This document shows positions 52,348 to 62,299 of a stretch of 64,000 bases of DNA, piece after piece. Position numbers and translations under genes: made by a program. The notes beneath the pieces were generated by a model. That model was not told the origin of the DNA. It worked only from the letters and a program-made list of their open reading frames with translations, and did no database searches. The stretch spans positions 4,293,501-4,357,500 of the forward strand of contig NZ_CP126980.1 of assembly GCF_030252345.1 (NCBI RefSeq). The letters are read 5' to 3'. The stretch is from Actinoplanes oblitus. GTDB taxonomy: Bacteria; Actinomycetota; Actinomycetes; Mycobacteriales; Micromonosporaceae. Position 1 is the first letter of the stretch; each line of letters begins with the position of its first letter.

Positions 52348-54110
52348 CGGAGCTCCTTCTCTGCGGCGCCGGCCGGTTCGAGTCGGGCCTCGATGGCCCG
52401 GGCCAGGTCCCGCAGCCGGGGGTTCTCGTAGACGGTCTTGACCGGCAGGGTGCAGCCCAGCTCCGCGCGCACCCGGGCGACCAGCTTGATCGCCAGCAAC
52501 GAGTGACCACCGAGCTTGAAGAAGTTGTCGTCGGCGCCGATCGCCGGCCGGCGCAGGACCTCGGACCAGACCACCGCGATCAGCTGCTCCACCCGGCCGG
52601 TGGGCGCGTCACCCACGGTGACCGGGGCGGCCGGGGCGGGCGCGGGCAATGCCGCCCGGTCCAGCTTGCCGCTGGTGGTGCGGGGGAACCGGGACACCGC
52701 GACGAACGTGGCCGGCACCATGTAGCCGGGCAGGGTCGCGGCCACCAGGTCGTGCAACTCGGCCGGGTCGACCGGCGCGGCCTGCCGGTAGTAGGCGACC
52801 AGGTCGTCGTGGTGGACCGCGACCGCCGCCTCGGCCACCGCCGGATGTGCCCGCAGGGCCGCCTCCACCTCCCCGAGTTCGATCCGGTGCCCGCGCACCT
52901 TGACCTGGCCGTCGACCCGGCCGAGGAACTCCAGCCGGCCGTCGGGCCGCCGCCGGCAGCGGTCGCCGGTGCGGTACATCCGGGTCCCGTCGCGGGCCTC
53001 CGGGTCGGCGACGAAACGTCCCGCGGTGAGACCGGGCCGGCCCCGATAGCCGCGACCGACCCGCGGCCCGGCCAGGTAGAGCTCACCGACCGCACCGTCG
53101 GCGACGGGGCGCAGGGCGTCGTCGAGCAGCCGGACCGCCAGGCCGGGCAGAGCGGTGCCGATGTGCGGAGTGGTCCCGGCGGTGATCCAGCCGGCGGTGG
53201 CGTCCACGGTGCACTCGGTCGGGCCGTACACGTTGACCGGGCGCAGCACGCCGGTGCCGGCCAGTTCCCCGAGCCGGTCCCAGAGCGCCGGGCTGATCGG
53301 TTCCCCGCCGACGAGCAGGGTCAGCGGGCGATCCCGGTCGGTGGCCAGGTGCTCGAGCAGCGGCTCGGCGTGCGACGGGGTGATGTCCAGGTCGGTCAGT
53401 GCCCGGTCGCGGACCGCCGCGGCGAACAGCACCGGATCGGCGCGGGTGGCCTCGTCCAGCAGCACCAGGGTGTCGCCCCGGCAGATCCGGACCCACTGCT
53501 GGACGGAGGCGTCGAAGGAGGGTGACGCGTTCCAGCCGACCGTGCCGGGCCCGGGCCCGGCGATGCCGGTCTCCTCCAGCTCGGCGAGCAGCAGCGCGGC
53601 AGCACCCCGGCTGATCTCCACACCCTTGGGCCGTCCGGTGGATCCGGAGGTGTAGATGACGTACGCCAGGTTGTCGGGACGCACCGGCACCGGCGCGAAC
53701 GCGGCAGCCCGGCCCGGTACGGTCGCGGCCAGATCCGCCGGCGACACCTGGGCCACGCCGAGGCCGGCCGGCTCGGTGCCGGGCTCGGTGATCAGCAGGT
53801 CGGCACGGGCGTCCTCGACCAGGAGACGGCGCCGGTCGGCGGGCAGCCGCGGGTCGACCGGCAGGTAGGCCGCACCGGCGGCCAGCGTGCCGAGCAGGGT
53901 GACGACCAGGTCGGCGCCCCGGGGCAGGCAGAGACCGACCACGCTCTCCGGGCCGATGCCCCGGCCGGCGAGACCGGCGGCGACCCGGCCCGCCCGGTCC
54001 CGCAGCTCGGCGAAGGTGAATTGGGTGTCGCCATCGATCACCGCGACTCGGTCGGCGGGCGCCTCGGCGAGCCGGTCGAGCAGGTCGAGGGTGAGTACAG
54101 TGCTGGTCAT
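52344..54110 (-). CDS. Free-standing A-PCP didomain with glutamine specificity code
   Basis: This 588-residue protein has an A domain (1-495; [21 protein letters not shown]) and one PCP (GGHSL, Ser near 536), with no C or TE domain. Reading the pocket against GrsA gives DAQDLGVVDK, the classical glutamine code. It lies between a SyrP-like hydroxylase gene (8-nt gap) and the A-less NRPS (GTGA overlap). By analogy with SyrB1, it likely holds glutamine on its PCP for hydroxylation and passes it on to a downstream module lacking an A domain. The code match is read by eye; the delivery role is inference. Confidence 0.9.
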   Translation of the reverse strand: MTSTVLTLDLLDRLAEAPADRVAVIDGDTQFTFAELRDRAGRVAAGLAGRGIGPESVVGLCLPRGADLVVTLLGTLAAGAAYLPVDPRLPADRRRLLVEDARADLLITEPGTEPAGLGVAQVSPADLAATVPGRAAAFAPVPVRPDNLAYVIYTSGSTGRPKGVEISRGAAALLLAELEETGIAGPGPGTVGWNASPSFDASVQQWVRICRGDTLVLLDEATRADPVLFAAAVRDRALTDLDITPSHAEPLLEHLATDRDRPLTLLVGGEPISPALWDRLGELAGTGVLRPVNVYGPTECTVDATAGWITAGTTPHIGTALPGLAVRLLDDALRPVADGAVGELYLAGPRVGRGYRGRPGLTAGRFVADPEARDGTRMYRTGDRCRRRPDGRLEFLGRVDGQVKVRGHRIELGEVEAALRAHPAVAEAAVAVHHDDLVAYYRQAAPVDPAELHDLVAATLPGYMVPATFVAVSRFPRTTSGKLDRAALPAPAPAAPVTVGDAPTGRVEQLIAVVWSEVLRRPAIGADDNFFKLGGHSLLAIKLVARVRAELGCTLPVKTVYENPRLRDLARAIEARLEPAGAAEKELR

Positions 54111-54118
54111 CGCCGTTC

Positions 54119-55204
54119 TCACTTCCCCGCCGGCAGCGAACCGGTCCGCGGCTCGCGGCCCGGGACCGGGCACGAGGTGGAGCACGGGCCGCGGGACGGC
54201 GCGGGCTGCGGCGCGCAGTCGGCCAGCACCACCGGGTCGCCCATCGCCACGACGATCTTGCGGGCGCCGGTGAACGACTCCCGGCCGTGCGCGTTGAGGA
54301 TGTTGTCGACCAGCATCAGGTCGCCCTCCTGCCAGGTCTCCCGCACGGTGACCTGCTCGTACGCCGCCATCACGGTCTCCACCTCGCTCCGGGTCAGCGA
54401 GGAACCGTCGCCGACGTAGGTGTCGAACGGCAGGCCGTCCTCGCCGTACGTCTCGATCAGGACGTCGCGCACGTCGGCGTCGAGGGCCCATCGGTTCCAG
54501 AAGGCGAAGTGGTTGAACCAGGACTGCTCGCCGGTGAGCGGGTGGGTGACGACGGCCGGGCGGCGCTGTTCGGTGCGCAGCGCCCCGCCGGTCAGCCACC
54601 GGTAGCCGATCACGTTGGCGGAGCAGTACTGCTGCGCCACGGCCGGGTCGTCGGTGCCGAAGGTGGTCTGCCAGGGCAGGCCGGCCAGCTCGGAGTAGGT
54701 ACGGACCAGCAGCCATCCGTGTGCGGCGAACCGGTCCCGCAGGCCGTCGGGCAGCAGCCGCAGCACCGCCCGCATGTCGCCGACGGTGGTCGCGCCACCC
54801 TCCTCCGGCGCGGTGAGGCAGCCGAACAGCAGCGTGCCCGGGAACTCCAAGGTGTAGCTGTTCTCGTTGTGCAGCCGGATCGGCTGGGCGGCCGGCAGGT
54901 CGGTGGAGGAGAAGACACCGGCGCCGAAGTCGGTGCGCGGGGTCGCCTTCTCCCGGTAGCCGGTGCGCTGCGGCATCAGGATGTCACGGGCCGCGGCGAA
55001 ACCGGCGGTGTCCCGTACCGGCAGGCCGCGGATCATCAGGCTGCCGTGCCGGAGCAGTTCGGCGCGGATCGCCGCGCGCTGCCCGGTGAGCCATGCGAGC
55101 GCGTCGTCGAGATCGCCGAACGCCGGGGTGACCAGGACGGCCGGGCTGCCCGGCCGGCAGCGGACGTCGAGGGTTCCGGTAGGGGCGTGGCTGGTGAGGG
55201 ACAT
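54119..55204 (-). CDS. Fe(II)/2-oxoglutarate hydroxylase, TauD/SyrP-like
   Basis: This 361-residue TauD/TfdA-type dioxygenase has the metal facial triad visible as HNE (His112, Glu114) and distal His306 in [15 protein letters not shown], with Arg315 for 2-oxoglutarate. HxE rather than HxD is shared with VioC/SyrP-like amino acid hydroxylases. SyrP, KtzO and KtzP beta-hydroxylate aspartate or glutamate held on a PCP. The next gene is the glutamine A-PCP, so 3-hydroxyglutamine formation on that carrier is the best inference. A halogenase is unlikely because the carboxylate ligand is present. The Cys/Pro-rich last 30 residues look unstructured. Confidence 0.88.
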   Translation of the reverse strand: MSLTSHAPTGTLDVRCRPGSPAVLVTPAFGDLDDALAWLTGQRAAIRAELLRHGSLMIRGLPVRDTAGFAAARDILMPQRTGYREKATPRTDFGAGVFSSTDLPAAQPIRLHNENSYTLEFPGTLLFGCLTAPEEGGATTVGDMRAVLRLLPDGLRDRFAAHGWLLVRTYSELAGLPWQTTFGTDDPAVAQQYCSANVIGYRWLTGGALRTEQRRPAVVTHPLTGEQSWFNHFAFWNRWALDADVRDVLIETYGEDGLPFDTYVGDGSSLTRSEVETVMAAYEQVTVRETWQEGDLMLVDNILNAHGRESFTGARKIVVAMGDPVVLADCAPQPAPSRGPCSTSCPVPGREPRTGSLPAGK

Positions 55205-55226
55205 CGAGAACCTCCGTCTTGTCGGG

Positions 55227-56003
55227 TCAGGCGAATTGGGTCTGCACGGCGTCGAGCACGCCGGTGACCAGGGTGAGGAACGTGCCGAGCTGGTCCTGGA
55301 AGTAGAAGTGGCCGCCGGGCAGCAGCCGGGTGGTGACCGGGCCGGAGGTGACCTCGTCCCACCGGCCGAGGGCGGCGGCCGGCACCACCGGGTCGCTGTC
55401 GCCGCCCAGGACGATCACCGGGCAGGTCAGCTTCGGCGCCTCAGCGCGCTGGTAGGCGTCGTCGATGGCGAAGTCCGCCCGGATCGACGGCAGCAGCAGT
55501 TCCCGCAGCTCGGGCTCGTCGAGGATGCCGTTCTCGGTGCCGCCGCGTTCCTTGATCGCGGCGATCAGGGCGTCGTCGTCGAGCGCGGCCGGGTGCACCG
55601 GGCTCGGGTTGGGCAGGAACGGCGCCCGGCAGGCGGAGACGACCAGGGCACGCGGTGGGCGGCCGGCCCGGGTCAGGGCGAGGGCCGTCTCGTACGCGAC
55701 CAGCGAACCCATGCTGTGACCGAGCACCACCAGGTCGTCCGTCCCGGGCGGCAGGCAGGCCAGCACCGGCTCGACCAGGTCGGCCATGGTCTCCGGCAGT
55801 GGCTCGCTGAACCGGGCGCCGCGTCCCGGGTACTGGCCGACGAGCAGGCGTACGTGAGGTGGCAGTTGCTCGCGCCACGGCGCGTACGCGTGGGCGTTGC
55901 CGCCGGAGTGCGGCAGGATCAGCAGCGAGGTGCGGTGCGGCACGTTGTCGTCGCCGGGCAGAACCCAGACGACGTCGTCGGGGGCGGAGTGTCCGTGGCC
56001 CAC
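55227..56003 (-). CDS. Type II thioesterase
   Basis: This 258-residue alpha/beta hydrolase of the GrsT/RifR class has nucleophile GHSMG (Ser97), LLILPHSGGNAHAYAPW near the N-terminus, the QYPGRGARF motif and the late His in LPGGHFYF. Type II thioesterases remove wrong or stalled groups from carrier domains. In this operon, with three modules loaded in trans, it might also take part in moving aminoacyl groups, as SyrC does, though it has Ser rather than Cys. The GTG start is supported by GGAG 7 nt upstream. Confidence 0.93.
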   Translation of the reverse strand: MGHGHSAPDDVVWVLPGDDNVPHRTSLLILPHSGGNAHAYAPWREQLPPHVRLLVGQYPGRGARFSEPLPETMADLVEPVLACLPPGTDDLVVLGHSMGSLVAYETALALTRAGRPPRALVVSACRAPFLPNPSPVHPAALDDDALIAAIKERGGTENGILDEPELRELLLPSIRADFAIDDAYQRAEAPKLTCPVIVLGGDSDPVVPAAALGRWDEVTSGPVTTRLLPGGHFYFQDQLGTFLTLVTGVLDAVQTQFA

Positions 56004-56039
56004 GATGGCTCCATTCCTGTCGATCGGTCGGTGCGCGGT

Positions 56040-59000
56040 CTAGCTCGGTAGCGGTACGCCCGCGTCGGTGCGGCGCCGCAGTGCCGGGCGGGCCCTCGCC
56101 GGGGCCGCTGCCGGTAGTCGTTCGGTGAGCGCGGCGACGGTCGGCGCCTGGAAGATGTCGCGAATGCTCAGTTCGGCGCCGAGCGCGGCGCGGATGCGGG
56201 CGGTGAGCCGGGCCGCGAGCAGGGAGTGCCCGCCCAGGTCGAAGAAGTCGTCGTCGATGCTGATGGTGGGCAGCCCGAGGATCTCGGCGTAGAGGCCGCA
56301 GAGGATCTCCTCGCGGGCGTCCCGGGCGCTGCGGCCGGTGCCCGCCGCCGAGCTCGGATCGGGCTGGGGGAGGGCGCGTCGGTCGAGTTTGCCGTTGGGG
56401 GTCAGTGGTAGGCGGTCGAGGATGGTGATGGTGGTGGGGATCATGTGGTCGGGTAGGTGTTGGCGCAGCCAGGTGCGGGTGGTGGTGGGGTCGGTGGTGC
56501 CGACGATGTAGCCGGTGAGGTGGTCGGGGGTGGCCAGGACGGCGGCTTGGGTGATGTCGGGGTGCTGCAGGAGGGCGGTTTCGATTTCGGCGGGTTCGAT
56601 GCGGAAGCCGCGGATTTTGACTTGGTGGTCGGCGCGGCCGGTGAAGGTGAGTTGTCCGTCGGGGGTCCAGCGGGCGAGGTCGCCGGTGCGGTAGAGCCGG
56701 TCGGTGGGGTGGTAGGGGTTGGCGATGAAGCGGGTGGCGGTGGTGGCGGGTTGGCCGAGGTAGCCGTGGGCCAGGCCGATGCCGGCGAGGTAGACCTCGC
56801 CGACGACGCCGATCGGGACGGGGCGTAGGGCGTTGTCGAGTAGGTAGATGCGTTTGTTGGCGATGGGCCGGCCGATGGGCAGGGTGGTGTCGGGGTAGCC
56901 GTTCGGGATGGGGAAGGTGGTGCTGAAGCCCATGGATTCGGCGGGTCCGTAGGCGTTGGCGACGTGCAGGTGTGGGTGGTGTCGCAGGGCTTGTTGGACG
57001 TGGCTGGGTGAGGAGACTTCGCCGCCGGTGAAGGCGGTGTGGACGCCGTCGAAGGCGTGTGGGTATTCGTCGGCGAGCAGGTTGAACAGTCCGGATGACA
57101 GTTGCAGCATGGTGACGGCGTGGTCGCGGACCAGGGATGCGATCAGGGTGGGTTCGGGGCGTTGTCCGGGTTGCAGGACGCATAGTCCGCCGAAGGCGAG
57201 GGCGCCCCAGAATTCCAGGGAGAACGCGTCCCAGGAGACCGGTGAGCATTGCAGGAATACTTGGCCGGGGCCGAAGTCGGTGTAGGTCTGTCCGGTCAGG
57301 GTGCCGGTCAGGGCGCGGTGCGGGGACAGTACGCCTTTGGGGGTGCCGGAGGATCCGGAGGTGAACATGACGCAGGCGGCGTCGCCGGGATCGACGTGTA
57401 TGCCGGGGTCTTCGGGGTTGTCGCCTGTTTCACAAATGACCGGACAGTCGACGGTTGTCCGTCCGGCGAGGGTGTCGTTGGTGATCAGGGCGGTGGCTTT
57501 GGTGTCGGTGAGCACGCGGGTCAGTCGGGCGTTCGGGAAGTCGGGGTCGAGCAGGGTGTAGGCGGCGCCGGTTTTGGTGACGGCGAGTACGGCGACGGCG
57601 AAGTCGATGCCTCGGGGTAGCAGGATTCCGACGATGTCGCCGCGGCGCACACCGTTGGCGAGTAGGTGGTTGGCGAGGCGGTTGGCTGCGGTGTCGAGTT
57701 CGGCGTAGGTCAGGGTGACGCCGTCGCCGTGGATCGCGGGGGCGCCTGGATCGGCGGCGACCCGGGCTGCGAACATCGCCGGCAGTGACATGTCGTCCAC
57801 CGGCACCACCGTGTCGTTCCAGTCCTGGACGACGGCGGCGCGCTCCGTCGGGGTGAGCACGTCCACCGCGCTGATCGGCTGATCCGGATCGGCCAGCACC
57901 TGGGTGAGGGTGCGCACCAGCCCGGCGAGCAGACGTTCGGCGGTGGACCGGTCGAAGAGCGCGGTGCGGTACAGCAGCCCGCCACCGATGCCGTCGGCGC
58001 CCTCGTCCCGCAGCAGGAACTCCAGGTCGAACTTGGTCTCGCCGGTGGCCACGACACGTCCCCGGCCGGCGCGCAGTCCGGGTAGCCGCAGCTCGGCGTC
58101 GGTGGCGTCGTCGAAGCCCAGGCACACCTGGAACAGCGGGTGCCGGGCCAGCGACCGCACCGGCTGCAGTGCCTCCAGCAGCTGATCGAACGGCAGCTCC
58201 TGATGGGCCAGGGCGTCCAGGTCGGCCCGGCGGACCCGGGCGAGCAGCTCGCCGAACGACGGGTCGCCCGAGACGTCGGTCCGCAGCACGAGAGTGTTGA
58301 CGAAGAACCCGACGAGCGGGTCCAGAGCCGGATCGGTACGCCCGGCCACCGGAGTGCCGAGAGCGACGTCGGTGCCGGCGCCGAATCGGCTCAGCGTCAG
58401 GGCGAGCGCGGCCTGCACCACCATGAACGGGGTGCACCGCTGCTCGCGGGCCACCACCCGGATCCGGTCGGCCAGCGCGGGCTCGACCCGCACCGGTACC
58501 GCGGCGCCCCGGTGGTCGGCGGTCGCCGGCCGGGGCCGGTCCAGCGGCAGACCGATCTCGTCCGGCAGCCCGTTCAGGTTCGTCGTCCAGTACCGCAGGT
58601 CGGTGGCATGGCGGCTGTCCGGGTCGGCCGGGTCGCCGAGCAGGTCACGCTGCCAGAGCGTGTAGTCGGCGTACTGCACCGGCAGCGGCGCCCAGCCGGG
58701 GGCCGCGCCGGCGCACCGGGCCGCGTACGCGGTGGCCAGGTCGTCGAGCAGCGGCCGCAGCGACTGCCCGTCGGTGGCGATGTGATGCAGCAGGAGCAGC
58801 AGGACGTACTCGTCGTCACCGAGGTCGAAGAGGGTGACCCGCAGCGGCCGTTCGGCGGCCAGGTCGAAGACGTGCCCGGCGGCCGCGGTCAGCAGCTCGT
58901 CGAGGTCGCCGGCGGTGGCCGGGATGTGGTCCACGTCGACCGGCTCCGGGGCCAGGATCCGCTGGCAGGGCTCGTCGCCGACGGTACCGATCACGGTCCG

Positions 59001-62000
59001 CAGCACCTGGTGCCGGGTGGTCAGGTCGGTGAGGGCGGCGGTCAGCGCGCCGACGTCCAGCCGCCCGTGCAGCGGAATCGCCATCGGCACGTTGTAGGTG
59101 GTGCCGGGCCCCTGCACGGCGTCGGTGAGCCAGAGCCGGCGCTGGGCGTACGACAGCGGCAGGTGCTCGCCGCGTGGCCCGGCGACGGGCGCGGGCCGGA
59201 CACCGGCGCGGCCCGCGTCGGACAGGCTTGCGGCCAGCGCGGCGACGGTCGGCGCCTGGAAGACGTCGCGGATACTCAGCTCGGTACCGAGGATGCCCCG
59301 GGCCCGGGCGGCGAGCCGGGCCGCCAGCAGGGAGTGCCCGCCCAGATCGAAGAAGTCGTCGTCGACACCGACCTCGGCGACACCCAGCACCTCGGCGTAG
59401 AGGCCGCAGAGGATCTCCTCGCGGGCATCCCGGGCGCTGCGGCCGGTGCCCGCCGCCGAGCTCGGATCGGGCTGGGGGAGGGCGCGTCGGTCGAGTTTGC
59501 CGTTGGGGGTCAGTGGTAGGCGGTCGAGGATGGTGATGGTGGTGGGGATCATGTGGTCGGGTAGGTGTTGGCGCAGCCAGGTGCGGGTGGTGGTGGGGTC
59601 GGTGGTGCCGACGATGTAGCCGGTGAGGTGGTCGGGGGTGGCCAGGACGGCGGCTTGGGTGATGTCGGGGTGCTGCAGGAGGGCGGTTTCGATTTCGGCG
59701 GGTTCGATGCGGAAGCCGCGGATTTTGACTTGGTGGTCGGCGCGGCCGGTGAAGGTGAGTTGTCCGTCGGGGGTCCAGCGGGCGAGGTCGCCGGTGCGGT
59801 AGAGCCGGTCGGTGGGGTGGTAGGGGTTGGCGATGAAGCGGGTGGCGGTGGTGGCGGGTTGGCCGAGGTAGCCGTGGGCCAGGCCGATGCCGGCGAGGTA
59901 GACCTCGCCGACGACGCCGATCGGGACGGGGCGTAGGGCGTTGTCGAGTAGGTAGATGCGTTTGTTGGCGATGGGCCGGCCGATGGGCAGGGTGGTGTCG
60001 GGGTAGCCGTTCGGGATGGGGAAGGTGGTGCTGAAGCCCATGGATTCGGCGGGTCCGTAGGCGTTGGCGACGTGCAGGTGTGGGTGGTGTCGCAGGGCTT
60101 GTTGGACGTGGCTGGGTGAGGAGACTTCGCCGCCGGTGAAGGCGGTGTGGACGCCGTCGAAGGCGTGTGGGTATTCGTCGGCGAGCAGGTTGAACAGTCC
60201 GGATGACAGTTGCAGCATGGTGACGGCGTGGTCGCGGACCAGGGATGCGATGAGGGTGGGTTCGGGGCGTTGTCCGGGTTGCAGGACGCATAGTCCGCCG
60301 AAGGCGAGGGCGCCCCAGAATTCCAGGGAGAACGCGTCCCAGGAGACCGGTGAGCATTGCAGGAATACTTGGCCGGGGCCGAAGTCGGTGTAGGTCTGTC
60401 CGGTCAGGGTGCCGGTCAGGGCGCGGTGCGGGGACAGTACGCCTTTGGGGGTGCCGGAGGATCCGGAGGTGAACATGACGCAGGCGGCGTCGCCGGGATC
60501 GACGTGTATGCCGGGGTCTTCGGGGTTGTCGCCTGTTTCACAAATGACCGGGCAGTCGACGGTTGTCCGTCCGGCGAGGGTGTCGTTGGTGATCAGGGCA
60601 GTGGCGCGGGTGTCGGTGAGCACCCGGGTGAGTCGGGCGTTCGGGAAGTCGGGGTCGAGCAGGGTGTAGGCGGCGCCGGTTTTGGTGACGGCGAGTACGG
60701 CGACGGCGAAGTCGATGCCTCGGGGTAGCAGGACGCCGACGATGTCGCCGCGGCGCACACCGTTGGCGAGTAGGTGGTTGGCGAGGCGGTTGGCTGCGGT
60801 GTCGAGTTCGGCGTAGGTCAGGGTGACGCCGTCACCGTGGATCGCGGGGGCGCCCGGATCGGCGGCGACCCGGGCTGCGAACATCGCCGGCAGTGACATG
60901 TCGTCCACCGGCACCACCGTGTCGTTCCAATCCCGGAGCACCAGGTCGCGTTCGGCGGTGTCGAGCGCCCCGATCTCGGCGACCGGGGCATCGGGCCGGC
61001 CGGTGACGTCCGCCAGGACCCGGTGAAAGGTGCGCTGGTAGGCGTCGAGATCGAGAGCCTTTTCGTACGCCGTGTCGGTGCTGACGTCGATGCGCAGGCC
61101 GCCCTCCGGATGGTGGGTGACGGTCAGCGCCACGTCGGCGACGGTGCCGCCGGTGGACAGCAGGTGGTAGAGGGCCGGCAGCCCGGCGAAGTCGTCGTGC
61201 TCGTCACCGAGCACAAAGTTGATCATGGGGCCGAAGTCGCGGCCCTGGTCGGCCGTCCAGCCCAGGTCACGCCGGAGGTCGGCGGCGTCGTAGCGCTGAT
61301 GCCACTGGGCCCGGAGCGCCTCCCGGGCGACCCGGGCGGCCAGTTGCGCGGTGGACTCGGCCGGGTCGACCCGGCACGACAGCGGCATGACGTTCGCGGT
61401 CATCCCGGGCGTGCGGATCGCGTGGGCGTCCAGCCGTCCGGGCAACGGCAGGCCCAGCACGACGTGATCGTTTCCGGTCCACACCCGGCGGTGCAGCACG
61501 GTCACCGCGATCAGTGCCTGCTGCCAGGTGACCCCGGCCCGGTCGGCGAATCCGCGGAGCCGGGCGAGACCCTCCTCGTCGACCCTGGTCACCCGGCGGA
61601 CCACCCGGTGCTCGGGTCGTCCGCGTGGGGCGGGCGGGACCGCGTCGGCCATCGACCGCCGCCAGTACGCGGCATCCCGCTGCCGTGCCGGGGAGCGGGC
61701 GTAACGTTCCTGCTCGTCGAGCACGGCGGTGAACGAGCCGAGCGGAGTACCCACGTCGGCGCCGGTGACCAGCGCGGTGTACAGCTCGGCGGTGCGGCGT
61801 CGCTGGATGGTGGCGCTGTAACCGTCGAGGATGAGGTGGTGGGCCCGCCCGTACCAGAGGAAGTGCTCCGGGCCGAGCCGGTGGATCTGGTAGGTGAAAA
61901 GCCGGTCGTGTTCCAGGTCGACGGGCCGGTCCAGGTCGGCGCGCATGATCCGCAGCGCGGCGGCGTGTGGATCCGGTTCGCCGCTCACATCGTGGATCTC

Positions 62001-62255
62001 CGGGATGAACTCGGCGGCGGCGGCCAGATATTGGGCGGGTGCGCCGTCGGCCTCGGTGAACCGCAGCCGGGCGGTCTCGTCCTCGCGCACCAGGGCGGTC
62101 ACCGCTGCCGACAGCGCGGCCACGTCCACCGGACCGCGGATCTCCAGATAGCCGGCCATGTTGTGGACCGGGTTGCCGGGATCGATCCGTTGGGCGTACC
62201 AGACGCCCCGCTGCGCCGCGTTCAGCGGGCGCACGCCGGTGGACGGATCGGACAT
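56040..62255 (-). CDS. Two-module NRPS with acyl starter C domain and duplicated A domains
   Basis: This 2071-residue initiation enzyme of line 2 has C 1-430, A from 472, PCP 975, C from 1032, A from 1507 and PCP 2011. The first C domain (LNAAQRGVWYAQR, HHLILDG) is of the lipopeptide/EntF type, fitting an acyl group delivered by the adjacent ACP. The two A domains differ at only two residues as read, so both should select the same amino acid. Code by eye: DALQFGAGFK, which I cannot assign. No epimerase is present. The start before SDPSTGVR has a G-rich site upstream; an earlier in-frame start has none. Confidence 0.94.
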   Translation of the reverse strand: MSDPSTGVRPLNAAQRGVWYAQRIDPGNPVHNMAGYLEIRGPVDVAALSAAVTALVREDETARLRFTEADGAPAQYLAAAAEFIPEIHDVSGEPDPHAAALRIMRADLDRPVDLEHDRLFTYQIHRLGPEHFLWYGRAHHLILDGYSATIQRRRTAELYTALVTGADVGTPLGSFTAVLDEQERYARSPARQRDAAYWRRSMADAVPPAPRGRPEHRVVRRVTRVDEEGLARLRGFADRAGVTWQQALIAVTVLHRRVWTGNDHVVLGLPLPGRLDAHAIRTPGMTANVMPLSCRVDPAESTAQLAARVAREALRAQWHQRYDAADLRRDLGWTADQGRDFGPMINFVLGDEHDDFAGLPALYHLLSTGGTVADVALTVTHHPEGGLRIDVSTDTAYEKALDLDAYQRTFHRVLADVTGRPDAPVAEIGALDTAERDLVLRDWNDTVVPVDDMSLPAMFAARVAADPGAPAIHGDGVTLTYAELDTAANRLANHLLANGVRRGDIVGVLLPRGIDFAVAVLAVTKTGAAYTLLDPDFPNARLTRVLTDTRATALITNDTLAGRTTVDCPVICETGDNPEDPGIHVDPGDAACVMFTSGSSGTPKGVLSPHRALTGTLTGQTYTDFGPGQVFLQCSPVSWDAFSLEFWGALAFGGLCVLQPGQRPEPTLIASLVRDHAVTMLQLSSGLFNLLADEYPHAFDGVHTAFTGGEVSSPSHVQQALRHHPHLHVANAYGPAESMGFSTTFPIPNGYPDTTLPIGRPIANKRIYLLDNALRPVPIGVVGEVYLAGIGLAHGYLGQPATTATRFIANPYHPTDRLYRTGDLARWTPDGQLTFTGRADHQVKIRGFRIEPAEIETALLQHPDITQAAVLATPDHLTGYIVGTTDPTTTRTWLRQHLPDHMIPTTITILDRLPLTPNGKLDRRALPQPDPSSAAGTGRSARDAREEILCGLYAEVLGVAEVGVDDDFFDLGGHSLLAARLAARARGILGTELSIRDVFQAPTVAALAASLSDAGRAGVRPAPVAGPRGEHLPLSYAQRRLWLTDAVQGPGTTYNVPMAIPLHGRLDVGALTAALTDLTTRHQVLRTVIGTVGDEPCQRILAPEPVDVDHIPATAGDLDELLTAAAGHVFDLAAERPLRVTLFDLGDDEYVLLLLLHHIATDGQSLRPLLDDLATAYAARCAGAAPGWAPLPVQYADYTLWQRDLLGDPADPDSRHATDLRYWTTNLNGLPDEIGLPLDRPRPATADHRGAAVPVRVEPALADRIRVVAREQRCTPFMVVQAALALTLSRFGAGTDVALGTPVAGRTDPALDPLVGFFVNTLVLRTDVSGDPSFGELLARVRRADLDALAHQELPFDQLLEALQPVRSLARHPLFQVCLGFDDATDAELRLPGLRAGRGRVVATGETKFDLEFLLRDEGADGIGGGLLYRTALFDRSTAERLLAGLVRTLTQVLADPDQPISAVDVLTPTERAAVVQDWNDTVVPVDDMSLPAMFAARVAADPGAPAIHGDGVTLTYAELDTAANRLANHLLANGVRRGDIVGILLPRGIDFAVAVLAVTKTGAAYTLLDPDFPNARLTRVLTDTKATALITNDTLAGRTTVDCPVICETGDNPEDPGIHVDPGDAACVMFTSGSSGTPKGVLSPHRALTGTLTGQTYTDFGPGQVFLQCSPVSWDAFSLEFWGALAFGGLCVLQPGQRPEPTLIASLVRDHAVTMLQLSSGLFNLLADEYPHAFDGVHTAFTGGEVSSPSHVQQALRHHPHLHVANAYGPAESMGFSTTFPIPNGYPDTTLPIGRPIANKRIYLLDNALRPVPIGVVGEVYLAGIGLAHGYLGQPATTATRFIANPYHPTDRLYRTGDLARWTPDGQLTFTGRADHQVKIRGFRIEPAEIETALLQHPDITQAAVLATPDHLTGYIVGTTDPTTTRTWLRQHLPDHMIPTTITILDRLPLTPNGKLDRRALPQPDPSSAAGTGRSARDAREEILCGLYAEILGLPTISIDDDFFDLGGHSLLAARLTARIRAALGAELSIRDIFQAPTVAALTERLPAAAPARARPALRRRTDAGVPLPS
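56283..57820. repeat. Duplicated A-domain cassette, copy 1 (module 2)
   Basis: This 1538-bp tract is nearly identical (13 mismatches counted by eye) to 59391-60928 (constant offset 3108, same orientation). It spans the whole A domain from the C-A linker to the start of the PCP ([11 protein letters not shown]). On the coding strand its wobble bases favour C and A (ACC, CCC, CAA, CTA, AAA), while the flanks favour G. This suggests the cassette came from elsewhere. Confidence 0.95.
59391..60928. repeat. Duplicated A-domain cassette, copy 2 (module 1)
   Basis: This is the partner of 56283-57820. Encoded proteins differ by Val/Ile (GDIVG-V/I-LLPRG) and Arg/Lys (LTDT-R/K-ATALI). Flanking C and PCP domains are clearly diverged, so only the A cassette was copied. 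Confidence 0.95.
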
Positions 62256-62299
62256 GATGAAACCCCCATTTGTGTACGAAAGGTGGGTGACGCAAGGGA

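Noticed and set aside
56457..60393. Repeated Gly-rich plus-strand frames in the duplicated cassette
   Set aside because: They mirror the minus-strand A-domain cassette and occur twice only because that cassette is duplicated.
1560..62255. Epimerization domains in the NRPSs
   Set aside because: No E-domain HHxxxDxxSW-type unit follows any PCP. D-residues could still come from dual C/E domains, which I cannot call by eye.
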